Counted from the stretch's first letter, positions 50,507 through 60,600 are shown. The stretch is 64,000 nucleotides of DNA from Chryseotalea sp. WA131a (GCA_025370075.1 CP073016.1:3720001-3784000); one strand, 5' to 3'. Translations and numbers: made by a program. The notes: generated by a model from the letters alone, not told the origin.

Positions 50507-53203
50507 TTATTGATTTTTGATAGAAGCCAATTTTTTTCTTAGATATTCCTTATCCCCATCATAAACCAACTGGGGTATTATCTTCTCTAGCGCTTGGATG
50601 GCCTCTTCTTTCTTACCCATTGCTAGTAAAACATCCGTCTCTAACTCAAAATCATCTGAGAAATTTTCAAACTTAAAGAGTTTAATGATTTTAAACTCTT
50701 GATGAAGTGCTTTCAACGCCAACGGAAATAAAGTTGTGTCAATTTTATTTGTTTCTTCATTCGGCCTCAATGAAGCAATTGCAAAATTGCGATATTCTTC
50801 AGCTAAAAAACGATAAACTTGTGTAAACCCATATTGATTTCCATATTGTTGAATGTACCAATCACTTCTCGCTATACCAGCCTCCAGTGCTTTTTCGCGT
50901 TGCAAAAGGAATCTATTGCTTTCATTTTTTTGCAATGCTTCAAAAATATTTTTTACATCAAGTGTTCCATGTTCGTAGCAAATCTGCACCCTCAATCTTA
51001 GTTTATTAAACATGGGTGAAAAGTATATTCCCATTAAAAGGGTAGCAACGCAAAAGCGCACCATAAGAAAATGAAAGCTTTTTCGCTTCCACACAATTAG
51101 CGGAAGCAATATCAAAGAGCAACTGATTCCAATAATTCGCATCTCTTCAGCTCCTTCCCAATGTTGTATTTTAAACAACGCACCAATACCGCTCACTGAC
51201 ATAACCAATCCGCACACAATTCCAATCCATTTCGTTTTGGTAAGGTAGTAACCAACAAAATACATAGTATACCCAGTGAAGGTTAAACCTAAGATTAACA
51301 TTTCATTTGCCCCAGCAAACCGAAGTTGTTTAAATGCTAAACCAATACTCACTATCAAAATCAAAATGGCCAAAGTTGTTTTTGCAAACTTCCATCGGCT
51401 TATTCTTGTCTGTTCTCTCTTGGTTACTTCAATATCACCAAATTTTTCATCAACGTGTGCCGCTAAAATAAGCCAAGCAAACAAGTAAAGCCCGATTAAA
51501 AAATAGCTTACAGCAAATAGAAAATCGGTATCTCTTACATGAAAAAATACCCGCAGCACAAAAGCAAAAATTTGCGGCAATATAGTTAAGGAGAATAGCC
51601 AGTATCCATACTTTATAAACCCAATACGAAAATTAAGGGAGAACGCCTTTATACGGACGCTAATTTTGGCCCTATTGAAATATAGATAAGTGGCAATGGT
51701 GAGTGCAAAAAATGTCCAACCCAAAATACTGGTAATAAACAAACTGCTGCTGATAAGAATGACTAGAAAAACAAGAATGCCCGCATTGCGAAAATACTCC
51801 ATGTACCGCATCACGGGATTTATCTCCTCTAAAATCAAAGTAGCCTGGTACAATTGCTCATTTACTTTTACCGTCAGCAATTCCAATCGCTTGGTTGTCT
51901 TACCAGTGATTTCTTGCTCATCGTGGAGCACTTCTTCTTTGGCGTTGTATGCCTTGGCCAGATTAATGGCGGTGCGTACTTTATCTGCGATATCGCTAAA
52001 CCGAAGACGGGAAGCAATTACCGCCAAAAAGAAAATGGAGCAGGTAAGGCTTTGCGCTGAAACAAGGCAAAACAAGCTCTTCTTGTTACTGAGCCCATTT
52101 ATACCGGCATCAAATTTTGCCCAATCAAAGTGAATAAGCGCTTGTGCCGTTGAAAAGATATAAGCTGAAAAATCTTCTAAATCTTTAAAGGAAACCAAAT
52201 CGGTAGCCATGATTTGTAAAAAACCACTGAAGGTCAATGCACCAAAAAGTGCGCTTTCCAAGACATACGCTTCTAATCGGCTGGTAGAAGAATTTAATTT
52301 CGTTTCGAGCGATACAATGGCTTCATCATTTTCATCTGCCGTAAGGTTTGTGGTGTCAATCTGTTTGTTCTCCAATTGTCTAACTAAATCATTCTCTCCC
52401 AACCGCCCAATACGAAAATAGCGCAAGTAGAGGAAGTAATAAAAAGTAAGACCAAAAAGTGCCACAATGTATAGTTGGTCAGGAAGCAGATAGCTGATGA
52501 AGATGCTAGAGCAAAGAAAAAATGCTAGCCATGTGTATTGGTTGGCCGAAACGCGGTATTCAATTTTATACTGAGTGGAGCCACCATACGAATCGAGCAA
52601 TTTAAGATTCGCTTTTCGATGTCTTCTTCCCAAGACATAAACGAAGGCAAGAACAAAGAGTGGGATGAACAAGATGTTAAGAAGTGCCAAAAAGCCTTTG
52701 TCGAGTTCCCAGTAACTAAAGCTAAAGAGAAGAGCAAATCGAATGGCGTAGTCTAGTGCAAGCGGCCAAATCTTAGTTAGTATTTTTATAACTGGCCGAT
52801 TTTGAAACTGATGTATCTCCAGTTGAATTTGCTTCTGTTCCTGTTGGATTAACTCTTGTTGGTTTTTTAGCTCAAATGCAAGCGTCAACTCATTTATTAT
52901 GCCTCCAATCTTTCGTGATACAATTCTATCATCCAGTTTTTCAGCCTGCGCTCGCAAATGGTTCATGGCTGCCACACACCACACCTTATCTTTCGTAGAA
53001 AAAGATGAAGAAGCTTGAATCAAATCGTCATGCTTAATGGCCTTCGAGGCCTTTCTATTTTCAATGTCTTCTATCTGCTCTTTTGAAACTATATTTGAAA
53101 AATGAGAGATTAAAAATTGGCTGAAATAGAGCTTTAGCTCATTTGGCAATCCCTCAATGTTATAGGTAACTCTAGAGATAAATTCAATCAGGTTTTTTTC
53201 CAT
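50507..53203 (-). CDS. Large multi-pass membrane protein of unknown function
   Basis: About 898 residues from the ATG at 53203; upstream in-frame ATGs at 53224 and 53212 are alternatives. The first 170 residues are soluble and helical (LKLYFSQFLISHFSNIVSKEQIEDIENR). Then about 14-16 membrane helices occur in groups, separated by a cytosolic segment at about 390-440 (NLAKAYNAKEEVLHDEQEITGKTTKRL). The last roughly 170 residues are soluble and TPR-like (LALKALHQEFKIIKLFKF, AMGKKEEAIQALEKI). I do not recognise the family. It could be an envelope scaffold or sensor; no neighbour suggests a role. Confidence 0.8.
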   Translation of the reverse strand: MEKNLIEFISRVTYNIEGLPNELKLYFSQFLISHFSNIVSKEQIEDIENRKASKAIKHDDLIQASSSFSTKDKVWCVAAMNHLRAQAEKLDDRIVSRKIGGIINELTLAFELKNQQELIQQEQKQIQLEIHQFQNRPVIKILTKIWPLALDYAIRFALLFSFSYWELDKGFLALLNILFIPLFVLAFVYVLGRRHRKANLKLLDSYGGSTQYKIEYRVSANQYTWLAFFLCSSIFISYLLPDQLYIVALFGLTFYYFLYLRYFRIGRLGENDLVRQLENKQIDTTNLTADENDEAIVSLETKLNSSTSRLEAYVLESALFGALTFSGFLQIMATDLVSFKDLEDFSAYIFSTAQALIHFDWAKFDAGINGLSNKKSLFCLVSAQSLTCSIFFLAVIASRLRFSDIADKVRTAINLAKAYNAKEEVLHDEQEITGKTTKRLELLTVKVNEQLYQATLILEEINPVMRYMEYFRNAGILVFLVILISSSLFITSILGWTFFALTIATYLYFNRAKISVRIKAFSLNFRIGFIKYGYWLFSLTILPQIFAFVLRVFFHVRDTDFLFAVSYFLIGLYLFAWLILAAHVDEKFGDIEVTKREQTRISRWKFAKTTLAILILIVSIGLAFKQLRFAGANEMLILGLTFTGYTMYFVGYYLTKTKWIGIVCGLVMSVSGIGALFKIQHWEGAEEMRIIGISCSLILLPLIVWKRKSFHFLMVRFCVATLLMGIYFSPMFNKLRLRVQICYEHGTLDVKNIFEALQKNESNRFLLQREKALEAGIARSDWYIQQYGNQYGFTQVYRFLAEEYRNFAIASLRPNEETNKIDTTLFPLALKALHQEFKIIKLFKFENFSDDFELETDVLLAMGKKEEAIQALEKIIPQLVYDGDKEYLRKKLASIKNQ

Positions 53204-53224
53204 TGGATTCATAATCCAAGGCAA

Positions 53225-53519
53225 GATAATTTATTAAATCTAAAGCATTACTTGGATGTCCAAAATATCAAGTTCCGGAATAAGAAAAATTGAATGCTTA
53301 AAGCACCTACAGGCTCATGTGATTTCTTGGGGATGTACAAACAACTAGAATGACATTAACATTAGGCATTCGAAAACAAGAAAAGTTCATTTGCAGAGAT
53401 TCTTCCAATCGAATGGATACAACAAAAGCATATCCCAGCCGATTATTAACGACCATAGCGTTTACCTCTCACTGGAAATGCAACTTTGGAGTCTATATTT
53501 CAATTCCAATTTTTAGAGT
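53225..53519. other. 295-base intergenic stretch without a gene
   Basis: The region between the membrane-protein start and the end of the GapN-like gene has only a 56-codon plus-strand frame from 53350 with no recognisable motif. It has A/T-rich sequence suited to a promoter for the minus-strand membrane-protein gene, but no clear TAnnTTTG box. Confidence 0.6.
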
Positions 53520-55139
53520 TTAAAATATATAGTCCGTACTCAAAAATGCCGACTCGCGGTTTTTGATAATCTGTGAAATGATCTGTTTGTTGGCATCAGT
53601 GCTCTTGGCGGCCACGATGGTGCGCATGGAGAACACCCGCAAGGCATCGGCTACGGATAGCGTTCCTTCAGCTGAATCTTTTCTTCCGTTGAATGGAAAC
53701 GTGTCGGGGCCACGCTGGCTTTGTGTATTCACATTAATCCGTCCCACTTGATTTACAAACGCATCCATCAGCATCGCTAATTTTTTCGAGTCGTTGCCAA
53801 AGATGCTCACTTGTTGCCCAAAGTTGGAGTTCACCACATAATCAATAGCTTCCTTTTCATCATTGAACGGAACAATCGGCACCACCGGACCAAATTGCTC
53901 TTCGTGGTACAAGTGCATTTTTTCGTTTACCGGATACACTACGGCAGGGTAGAAAAAAGAATGGAACATCTCTCCTCCATTTTCATTCAACACGCTTGCC
54001 CCGTTGGCTTTGGCATTGTCCACTAATCCTTTTAAGTAATCAGTTTTGCTGGGCTCTGGCAATGGCGTGAGGCCTACACCTGTATCCCACGGCATGCCGG
54101 GTTTTAGTTTTTTTACTTCCGCTAAAAACTTCTGCGTAAATTTTTCTACGATGGATTGATGTACAAACAAAATTTTCAGTGCGGTACATCGCTGACCGTT
54201 GAACGAAAGTGAACCTGTGATACATTCTGTCACCGCATTGTCAATATCGGCATCCGCCAACACAATCGCTGGGTTCTTGGCATCCAAACCCAAAATAGAT
54301 TTCAAACGATGTGGTTTGGGATGTAATTTTTTCAAATCGTTTGCGCCTTTATTAGTACCGATGAAAGCAAACACATCAATCTTGCCTGTCTCCATCAGTG
54401 CGCCCACTGTGTCGCGCCCTCTTCCATAAATGATGTTGATGACACCCGCGGGGAAACTATCACGAAAGGCTTCCAACAAAGGGCGAACCAACAACACTCC
54501 ATATTTCGCTGGTTTGAAGACAACGGTGTTGCCCATGATAAGGGCGGGTATGAGTGTAGTAAATGTTTCGTTGAGCGGATAATTGAATGGTCCCATGCAC
54601 AACGCCACACCTAAAGGTACGCGCCTAATTTGCGCCATAAAGCCTTGCTCTTCCACCAACTTTGCCGAGTTGCGATCGAGGTCTTTCAATGCTTTGATGG
54701 TGTCGTTGATGTAATCACATGTGCGGTCAAATTCCTTTTCGGAATCTTTCAGTGACTTGCCAATCTCCCACATCAATAACTTTACTACCTCTTCGCGCTT
54801 CAGGCGCATGGCTTTCAGAAATTTTTCTACATGTTCTATGCGTTCGGTCACGCTCATAGTTGGCCACACACCATGACCAAGGTCGTAAGCTTTTACAGCT
54901 GCATCCAACGCTTGCAAAGCTTCGAGCTTAGTGAGCAACGGAGTGCTTCCAATTACTTTTTGTTTGTAGCCAGTTCCGTCCTTTAAAAAAACCGGACTTC
55001 CCACAGGGTTGACCGTGCCCGACCACGTGCGCAATTCCCCACCGATGAGGTACTCGCGTTGTTCTAAATAGTGGGGAAGTTGAAATTGTACAGGAATGTC
55101 TTTTTCGGCAGGGAAGAGGTTCGATAAAAAATCGCTCAT
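53520..55139 (-). CDS. gapN: GapN-like aldehyde dehydrogenase (NADP glyceraldehyde-3-phosphate type)
   Basis: 539 residues of the aldehyde dehydrogenase fold. Visible motifs: MGPFNYPLNETFTTLIPALIMGNTVVFKPAKYG (cofactor region), FIGTNKGANDL, the catalytic cysteine in FNGQRCTALK, and EQFGPVVPIVPF. The block that holds the general-base Glu in most ALDHs (LELGGKxP) reads LGLDAKNP here, so the Glu position is Gly and the next positions are Asp-Ala. The best family match is non-phosphorylating GAPDH of Bacteroidota. It would make NADPH by oxidising glyceraldehyde-3-phosphate to 3-phosphoglycerate. It precedes deoC's end by 146 bases. Confidence 0.82.
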   Translation of the reverse strand: MSDFLSNLFPAEKDIPVQFQLPHYLEQREYLIGGELRTWSGTVNPVGSPVFLKDGTGYKQKVIGSTPLLTKLEALQALDAAVKAYDLGHGVWPTMSVTERIEHVEKFLKAMRLKREEVVKLLMWEIGKSLKDSEKEFDRTCDYINDTIKALKDLDRNSAKLVEEQGFMAQIRRVPLGVALCMGPFNYPLNETFTTLIPALIMGNTVVFKPAKYGVLLVRPLLEAFRDSFPAGVINIIYGRGRDTVGALMETGKIDVFAFIGTNKGANDLKKLHPKPHRLKSILGLDAKNPAIVLADADIDNAVTECITGSLSFNGQRCTALKILFVHQSIVEKFTQKFLAEVKKLKPGMPWDTGVGLTPLPEPSKTDYLKGLVDNAKANGASVLNENGGEMFHSFFYPAVVYPVNEKMHLYHEEQFGPVVPIVPFNDEKEAIDYVVNSNFGQQVSIFGNDSKKLAMLMDAFVNQVGRINVNTQSQRGPDTFPFNGRKDSAEGTLSVADALRVFSMRTIVAAKSTDANKQIISQIIKNRESAFLSTDYIF

Positions 55140-55284
55140 GTAGTTTGGTTTTGGAAACGAAAGTTACAAATTTAGCTTGCAAACTAATTTTAATTTAAAC
55201 TAAGAATGTGATTCATTTAGGCCATACTCTGCAAGCCTCAGGCTACAGGCTGGTGCCATGAAGTTTGAGGCATGGAGCAAAAAA

Positions 55285-55932
55285 TTATTTAGAGACAATC
55301 TTCACCCCAGAAGAAGTCCCAATTCTATCGGCCCCTGCCTGAATGAGTGCTAACGTTTGCTCTTTGGTTTTTATTCCACCTGATGCTTTGATGCCCACGT
55401 GTGCAGGCAACGACTTTCGCATTAATGCAATGTGCTCCACTTTTGCTCCGCTTGGTGCGAAGCCCGTGGATGTTTTGACAAAGTCAACACCGGCATCGGC
55501 ACAAAGTTTACATGCTTCAATGATTTCGGCATCGGATAGATAAGCCGTTTCAAGAATTACTTTTAAAATCTTTTGATGGTCGTGGGTGAGTTTGCTGCAC
55601 TTGGCGATTTCAATTTTCGTCCACGGGATACCGGTTTTAAAAGAAGAGATATTCCAAACCACATCCACTTCATCGGCACCGTTATCAATGGCACGCTTGA
55701 TTTCATCCAATTTGGTTTCAGTCATTGAGTAGCCAAGCGGGAAACCTGCCACTGTAACCAACAGAATTTTTTCTTTTCCAATTTCTCGTTGCGCGCGCTT
55801 CACCCAGAATGGTGGAACGCAGATTCCCAAAAAATTATACTGAGTTGCCTCTTCTACCAACGTATCAATGTCTTTGATGGTAAGCGTAGGGCTTAGGTTG
55901 GTGTGTTCGATGTAGCGGGAGAGATTTTCCAA
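55285..55932 (-). CDS. deoC: Deoxyribose-phosphate aldolase
   Basis: 215 residues. Class I aldolase with the Schiff-base lysine in VDFVKTSTGF, a second conserved Lys in HVGIKASGGIK and an acid in GADEVDVVWN. It splits 2-deoxyribose-5-phosphate into acetaldehyde and glyceraldehyde-3-phosphate; the latter could feed the GapN-like enzyme encoded next. The start lies three bases after the toxin stop, so it may be transcribed with the toxin-antitoxin pair. Confidence 0.95.
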   Translation of the reverse strand: MENLSRYIEHTNLSPTLTIKDIDTLVEEATQYNFLGICVPPFWVKRAQREIGKEKILLVTVAGFPLGYSMTETKLDEIKRAIDNGADEVDVVWNISSFKTGIPWTKIEIAKCSKLTHDHQKILKVILETAYLSDAEIIEACKLCADAGVDFVKTSTGFAPSGAKVEHIALMRKSLPAHVGIKASGGIKTKEQTLALIQAGADRIGTSSGVKIVSK

Positions 55933-55935
55933 AAG

Positions 55936-56241
55936 CTATTTCCTAACTCGTTTAAACTTCTCTTTCAGGTTTCTTTTGTTGTGGAAAACGGAGACAATTG
56001 TAACTAAACTTCTTTTTTGATAGAACTCAAAAATGATGCTAAAGGGAAAAATGTTAACGACTGCTTCACGCAGATTACTCTTCCTTTTTGGAAATAGTTC
56101 AGGAGATTCGGTAATAAGCTCAATCTTCTTTTCAATGACCTCGGCAAATCGAAGCCCTAATCCAGAGCTTTGTTCTTCATACCATATGACTGAATTTTGC
56201 CATTCAAGTTTGGCCTCTTCAAAGATTACTAGACCATTCAC
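55936..56241 (-). CDS. RelE/ParE-type toxin
   Basis: 101 residues of the ParE/RelE fold: FEEAKLEWQNSVIWYEEQSSGLGLRFAEVIEKKIELI, then FPFSIIFEFYQKRSLVTIVSVFHNKRN. The RelE ribosome-cleavage residues are not obvious, and the wording is closer to ParE (gyrase poison). Its start overlaps the antitoxin end by four bases. Confidence 0.88.
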   Translation of the reverse strand: MNGLVIFEEAKLEWQNSVIWYEEQSSGLGLRFAEVIEKKIELITESPELFPKRKSNLREAVVNIFPFSIIFEFYQKRSLVTIVSVFHNKRNLKEKFKRVRK

Positions 56242-56492
56242 CGTTTTTTGTTGACTTTCTTGATAGCTTGTTTTATATCACTCATTGTTTCTTGCAGCGT
56301 ATAAGTTTTTGCTTCGCCCGAGATATAAGATTCTTGCCTTCTTCTGAGTTCTGTTAAAAATTCGTCATCATTCCAGTAATCATACGTTTCCTGAATTTCA
56401 TCTTCAACCATTGCATAAATGGCCTTTACCTTTTTGTCTTGGGCGGTTTCAATGTAATGATGAAGCTTTTCTCTGATTTCGACTGTTTTCAT
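56238..56492 (-). CDS. Antitoxin of the ParE/RelE module
   Basis: 84 residues. A helical N-terminal part (VEIREKLHHYIETAQDKKVKAIYAMVEDEIQE) and a short C-terminal toxin-binding tail (YTLQETMSDIKQAIKKVNKKR) are seen. It overlaps the toxin start by four bases. The minus-strand box TATATTTG (56500-56507) lies seven bases upstream, so translation starts almost at the 5' end of the message. Confidence 0.85.
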   Translation of the reverse strand: MKTVEIREKLHHYIETAQDKKVKAIYAMVEDEIQETYDYWNDDEFLTELRRRQESYISGEAKTYTLQETMSDIKQAIKKVNKKR

Positions 56493-56499
56493 AAGTAAA

Positions 56500-56507
56500 C
56501 AAATATA
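56500..56507 (-). promoter_or_regulatory. -7 promoter box of the toxin-antitoxin operon
   Basis: TATATTTG on the minus strand matches TAnnTTTG. The start codon at 56492 follows after only seven bases. Confidence 0.6.
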
Positions 56508-56515
56508 ACACCTCG

Positions 56516-56549
56516 AAATCGCAAATCATAAATCTAAAATCACAAATCC
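56516..56549. repeat. Five tandem AAATCnn heptads
   Basis: Five units, AAATCGC, AAATCAT, AAATCTA, AAATCAC and AAATCC, sit between the antitoxin promoter and the end of the next minus-strand gene. The period is exactly seven bases. It may serve as a spacer, as a binding site on the promoter's upstream side, or simply as a slippage-prone repeat. Confidence 0.85.
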
Positions 56550-56924
56550 TCAGTGCCTTATCCCACACTCTTTACAATACCGCATGGCATACGGTTTGTT
56601 TTTCTTGGGTTTATGCTTGTGTCCGAAGTAGGCAAAATCAGAATATTGCGGTTTAGCCATCTGGCGCAACATCCGTTTTTTTTCTTTGGCCACCTCCTCC
56701 ATGCGCTGATAGTATTCGTAGCGCGCAGTGTGTTTGACATTTGGCTTTTTGAAAAGAAGTCGTTGTCGTCTTTTTTGTTCCCGCGTAAGGTGAACTTTCT
56801 TTGTTGCTTGAGTTTCTGTAAAAAAATCAGGAGACTTGTCACCCTTGGTGTTGTCTTGCCCGCTTGCACTCAGTGACCAAAGCACGGCCACGAAGGCATA
56901 AAAAAAACTCCACTTTTTTTGCAT
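56550..56924 (-). CDS. Small secreted basic protein of unknown function
   Basis: 124 residues with a signal peptide (ends LSASGQ). The rest is basic and hydrophilic (HLTREQKRRQRLLFKKPN, YYQRMEEVAKEKKRMLRQMAKP), ending in a conserved-looking CKECGIRH that might bind metal. No family is recognised. It lies just upstream of the antitoxin promoter and downstream of the nuclease-like gene, all on the minus strand. Confidence 0.7.
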   Translation of the reverse strand: MQKKWSFFYAFVAVLWSLSASGQDNTKGDKSPDFFTETQATKKVHLTREQKRRQRLLFKKPNVKHTARYEYYQRMEEVAKEKKRMLRQMAKPQYSDFAYFGHKHKPKKNKPYAMRYCKECGIRH

Positions 56925-56968
56925 AGTGGAGGTATAACGTAGTTTTATCTTTTTTATTTCGCAGCCAG

Positions 56969-57457
56969 TTAGCTGGTCTTAAGCTGCGTCATCGTTTGCT
57001 GCCTTCTGAAAATCCACGGAGGTGTAGGGTTTTGTTCTTTCCATAGCCCTTTACCTTTTTCTTTTGATTTTTCTTTCATCAACTCAAATGCTTCTATTGG
57101 ATTTTTTTCCGATGTCCAGGCCAATCCTTCTTGTAATAATTCTTCACGCGGGTCAATTCCTTCAAACAAAATAATGCCTAAGCGATTTCCCCAACGGTCT
57201 ATGCCCTGAATTTCCACCCTCACCTCTTTGTTCAAAATCAATTTCTCTAAATACCGCTTTGCCTTTTTTCCATACTCTTGTCCTAGTTCTGGGCAATCAA
57301 TTCCAAAAAGTAAAATCTTGTACGTTTCATTTTCTGGAGTGAAAATTTCCAACGTATTTCCATCAATCACTGTTACTACTTTTCCGGCAATCACTTCCGC
57401 CTGCAACATCACCGATGAAAGCAACAGCCCGAGCAGCGCACATCCAATGCTTTTCAT
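56969..57457 (-). CDS. Thermonuclease (SNase)-fold protein with altered catalytic positions
   Basis: About 162 residues from the ATG at 57457, which opens a signal peptide (ends VMLQA). The SNase motifs are recognisable: VVTVIDGNTLEIF, LLFGIDCPELGQ, YGKKAKRYLEKLI and DRWGNRLGII. Compared with the staphylococcal enzyme, Asp21 is Asn, the position of Arg35 is Leu and that of Arg87 is Asn (the Arg is one residue later), while Glu43 and Asp40 are kept. It may be catalytically weak or represent a divergent subfamily. It is probably secreted. Confidence 0.85.
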   Translation of the reverse strand: MKSIGCALLGLLLSSVMLQAEVIAGKVVTVIDGNTLEIFTPENETYKILLFGIDCPELGQEYGKKAKRYLEKLILNKEVRVEIQGIDRWGNRLGIILFEGIDPREELLQEGLAWTSEKNPIEAFELMKEKSKEKGKGLWKEQNPTPPWIFRRQQTMTQLKTS

Positions 57458-57690
57458 TATGATTCTTGTTTTTAATTTCATCCCATAAATTTCAACTCTG
57501 AAACTTGCAATTCATCGGCCAAAACTTCCGTTTGCGCACAGATGTAAGGTTGATTGGTGAATTAATGAGGAATTAGAAAGTAAGAGGCCAAATGTCTTGC
57601 CTTGGGATTTTTTAAGGCACAATTGTTAAATTAATCAGAAAACTCTTATTTCCCCTTATGGGAAAAGAAATCCAGTAAGTAGAAAATGAG

Positions 57691-60600
57691 CTATTTTTTC
57701 TTGCAATACTGATCAATCGAAAATTTTGCCTTGGCATCGCCCAGTTCCACCGCTTTTTGCCAATCCGCACAAGCCTCGTTTTTGTTTCCCAAATCGTAGT
57801 TGAAATTCCCCTTTAGTTTATGATAAGCAGATATTTTAGGATCTATTTGAATGGCTTCGTCTAAATCTGAAATTCCGGCACCGGGGTCACCCAATTCTGC
57901 TTTGCAGTTCGCGCGACCGTAAAATGCGGATGCGTCCTTAGGGTTTAATTTGATGGCCTTGTCGTAATCTTGCTTGGCACCCTCATATTCTTGTCCTTCT
58001 TCTTTAATCAATCCGCTATTGTAATGCAAATCGGAATTATTGGGTTCTAATGCGATCGCTTTGCCCAAATTATCAATCGCTGCTTTGCGGTTTCCTAATC
58101 CCAAATACGCATTGGCACGTTCACGGAAAAGTGTTACGGTGTTTTCGCCTGCCTTCAACGCTTCATCAAAATCACGCACTGCCAGTTGATATTCCTTTTG
58201 TTCGGCCAGCGATTTTCCTCTCATGAATAAAATATTTTTATCACGATTGCCGCCCGCAATCGTGCGGTCTAAATATTCTTTTGCCAGAGGATAGTTCTTC
58301 ATTTCAAAATACGCTTCTCCCATTTGCTGATAAAAATTCGCATCGGGCTTTTCCGTCATCTTTTCAATTTGGCGTAAATCCTTGATTGCTTCTGGAAATT
58401 TTTTGGTTTTGAGGTAGGCAGCCGAACGATTTTCATACGCACGCACGTAGTCTTCTTTTTTGGAAATCGCCATTCCGTAATCTGAAATTGCATCCTCGTA
58501 TTTTTCTAAATTGAAATATGCCTTGCCGCGATTGTTATAGATAACGGATTCCACTATTCCCATGGTGATGGCTTGCGTATAGTCTTGCACCGCTCCCGCA
58601 AAATTGTTGGTGCGGAACTTGGCATCGCCACGATGGTAAAAAGCATTGCTCAGTTTTGGATTTTTTTCGATGGCCGTGTTGAAATCGTTGAGTGCGCCTT
58701 CGGCATCTTTGTTATCCAATTTGCAAAAGCCACGCATGTCGTAGGCAGTTCCTTCGGTGTAGCCATTGACAATGGCTTTTTCTAAATCAGGCAAGGCAGC
58801 TTTGTACTCTTGTGCATAAAAACGACAAGCGCCACGCTTGAAAAACATTTCAGCAGAAGTTTCGCCTTGCTCAATGGCTTTGTTAAAATCAGGAAGTGCT
58901 TTGGCAAAATCTTGGGTTTCAAAATATGCACTGCCGCGTAGTGAGTACACTTGCGTTGCTGCCTTGCCGGCTGGCAGGTCTTTCGTACCGCCATCAATGG
59001 CTTTGCTCAAATCACCAATTGCCCCCGCGTAATCTTTCAATTGATACTTGGCCATTCCTGCCAAGGCCGATTCATCGGCACTGGCGTTGGTGCCCAATGC
59101 AGTAATGTCGGTAATTACTTTTTGCCATTCTTTTAATGAATAGTTCGCTGAGGCGCGATTTTTCAGTGCTTGCTGATAGTTGGGTTTTGCTTGCAGTGCT
59201 TTGTCAAAGTCTGCAATAGATTCTTTTGCTTGTGCGGAATTGAGTTTGGCTTTTCCGCGATTGTTGAATACCACTTCATCTTTTGCGCCCAACTCGATGG
59301 CTTTGTCATACGCAGTAATAGCCCCCGCAAAGTTGTTGTCTTTAAATCGGCCGTTCCCCACTTGAAAATAAACGTCTTTATTTTTACTGCCTATCATAGT
59401 GGCTTTTTCTAAGTAAACGAGCGCCTCTTTTGTTTTTTGTTGTTGCATGTAGGCGATACCCAAAAATTCTACGGTAGTTAAATCAGAAGAACCTTTTTGG
59501 TTTACTTTTTCTAAATCTGAGATCGCTCCGCCAAAATCTTGTGTTTGGTACAAGGCCTTGCCTCTTTTTTCGTAAAGAGAAATATCTTTTTCGCCACCTG
59601 CTTCGGCTGTCGTAAAGGCTTCGATGGCAGGTTTAAATTCACTCGCATCGTATCGTAAATTAGCTAAATAGAAATTTGCTTTCGCATCTTTCAATCCAGC
59701 TTTGAGGGCGCTTTCTAAATAATTTTTGGCTGCGATTTTATCGTTCAAATTGTATTTGGCCACACCCAACATGCGCAGTACTTCAGCCGATTCGCCCTCA
59801 GCTTTTGCTTTTTCCAAATCTTCGGCTGCGCCTTTAAAATCACCTTGGTTAAAACGCACAGTACCTCTATTCAGAAGGGCTTTGGTATAGTCTGGCTTAA
59901 GCGAAATCGCTTTGTCAAAGTCCGGAAGTGCTCCAGCAAAATCGCCCAATGAGGCTTTTGCTTTACCGCGATTGTTGAAGGCCACGGCATCGGCTGCTGG
60001 AAAGGCCACTGCTTTGGTGTAATACTGAATCGCTGCAGCAAAATCGTTTTTCAAAAACTTGGCATCACCCAAATTTTTAAACGCATCGTAATCGGATGCG
60101 CCCAGCGAAACGGCTTTCTCCAAGTCTTTTACGGCATTGTCAGTATCTTTTTGATTGTATTCTGCATTGCCCTTGTATAAATAAACTTCTTTGGTGGCAA
60201 CGCCACTGGTAATGGCTCTGCTCAGGGATTCAATTGCTAATTTATAGTCTTTCAGAAAATACTGAGCGATGCCCAGTTGCTCAAATACTGCTTTGTCGCT
60301 AGCACCCAGCGATACAGCCGCTGCCAATGCATTCGCAGTTCCTTGATAGTCTTTCGCATTTGATAGGCTTAATCCCAATATCCGGAACACTTCCTTGTCT
60401 TTCACCCCTTTTGCCACTACTTTTTTCAATGCCTCAGCGCTTCCTACAAAATCGTTGAGGTTAAATTTTGAAGTGCCTATTTTTTGAAACAAATCTTCAT
60501 TGCTTCTACCAGTAAATACAATTTTTTCAAAATCAGCAGAAGCCCCTTTCCAATCTTTAAGTTGGTAGCGCGTGTCAGCTCGATTTTCCAACGCTTTGTC

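Noticed and set aside
53350..53523. A 56-codon plus-strand frame in the gap before the GapN-like gene
   Set aside because: No motif, no promoter, and it runs into the end of the neighbouring gene on the other strand.
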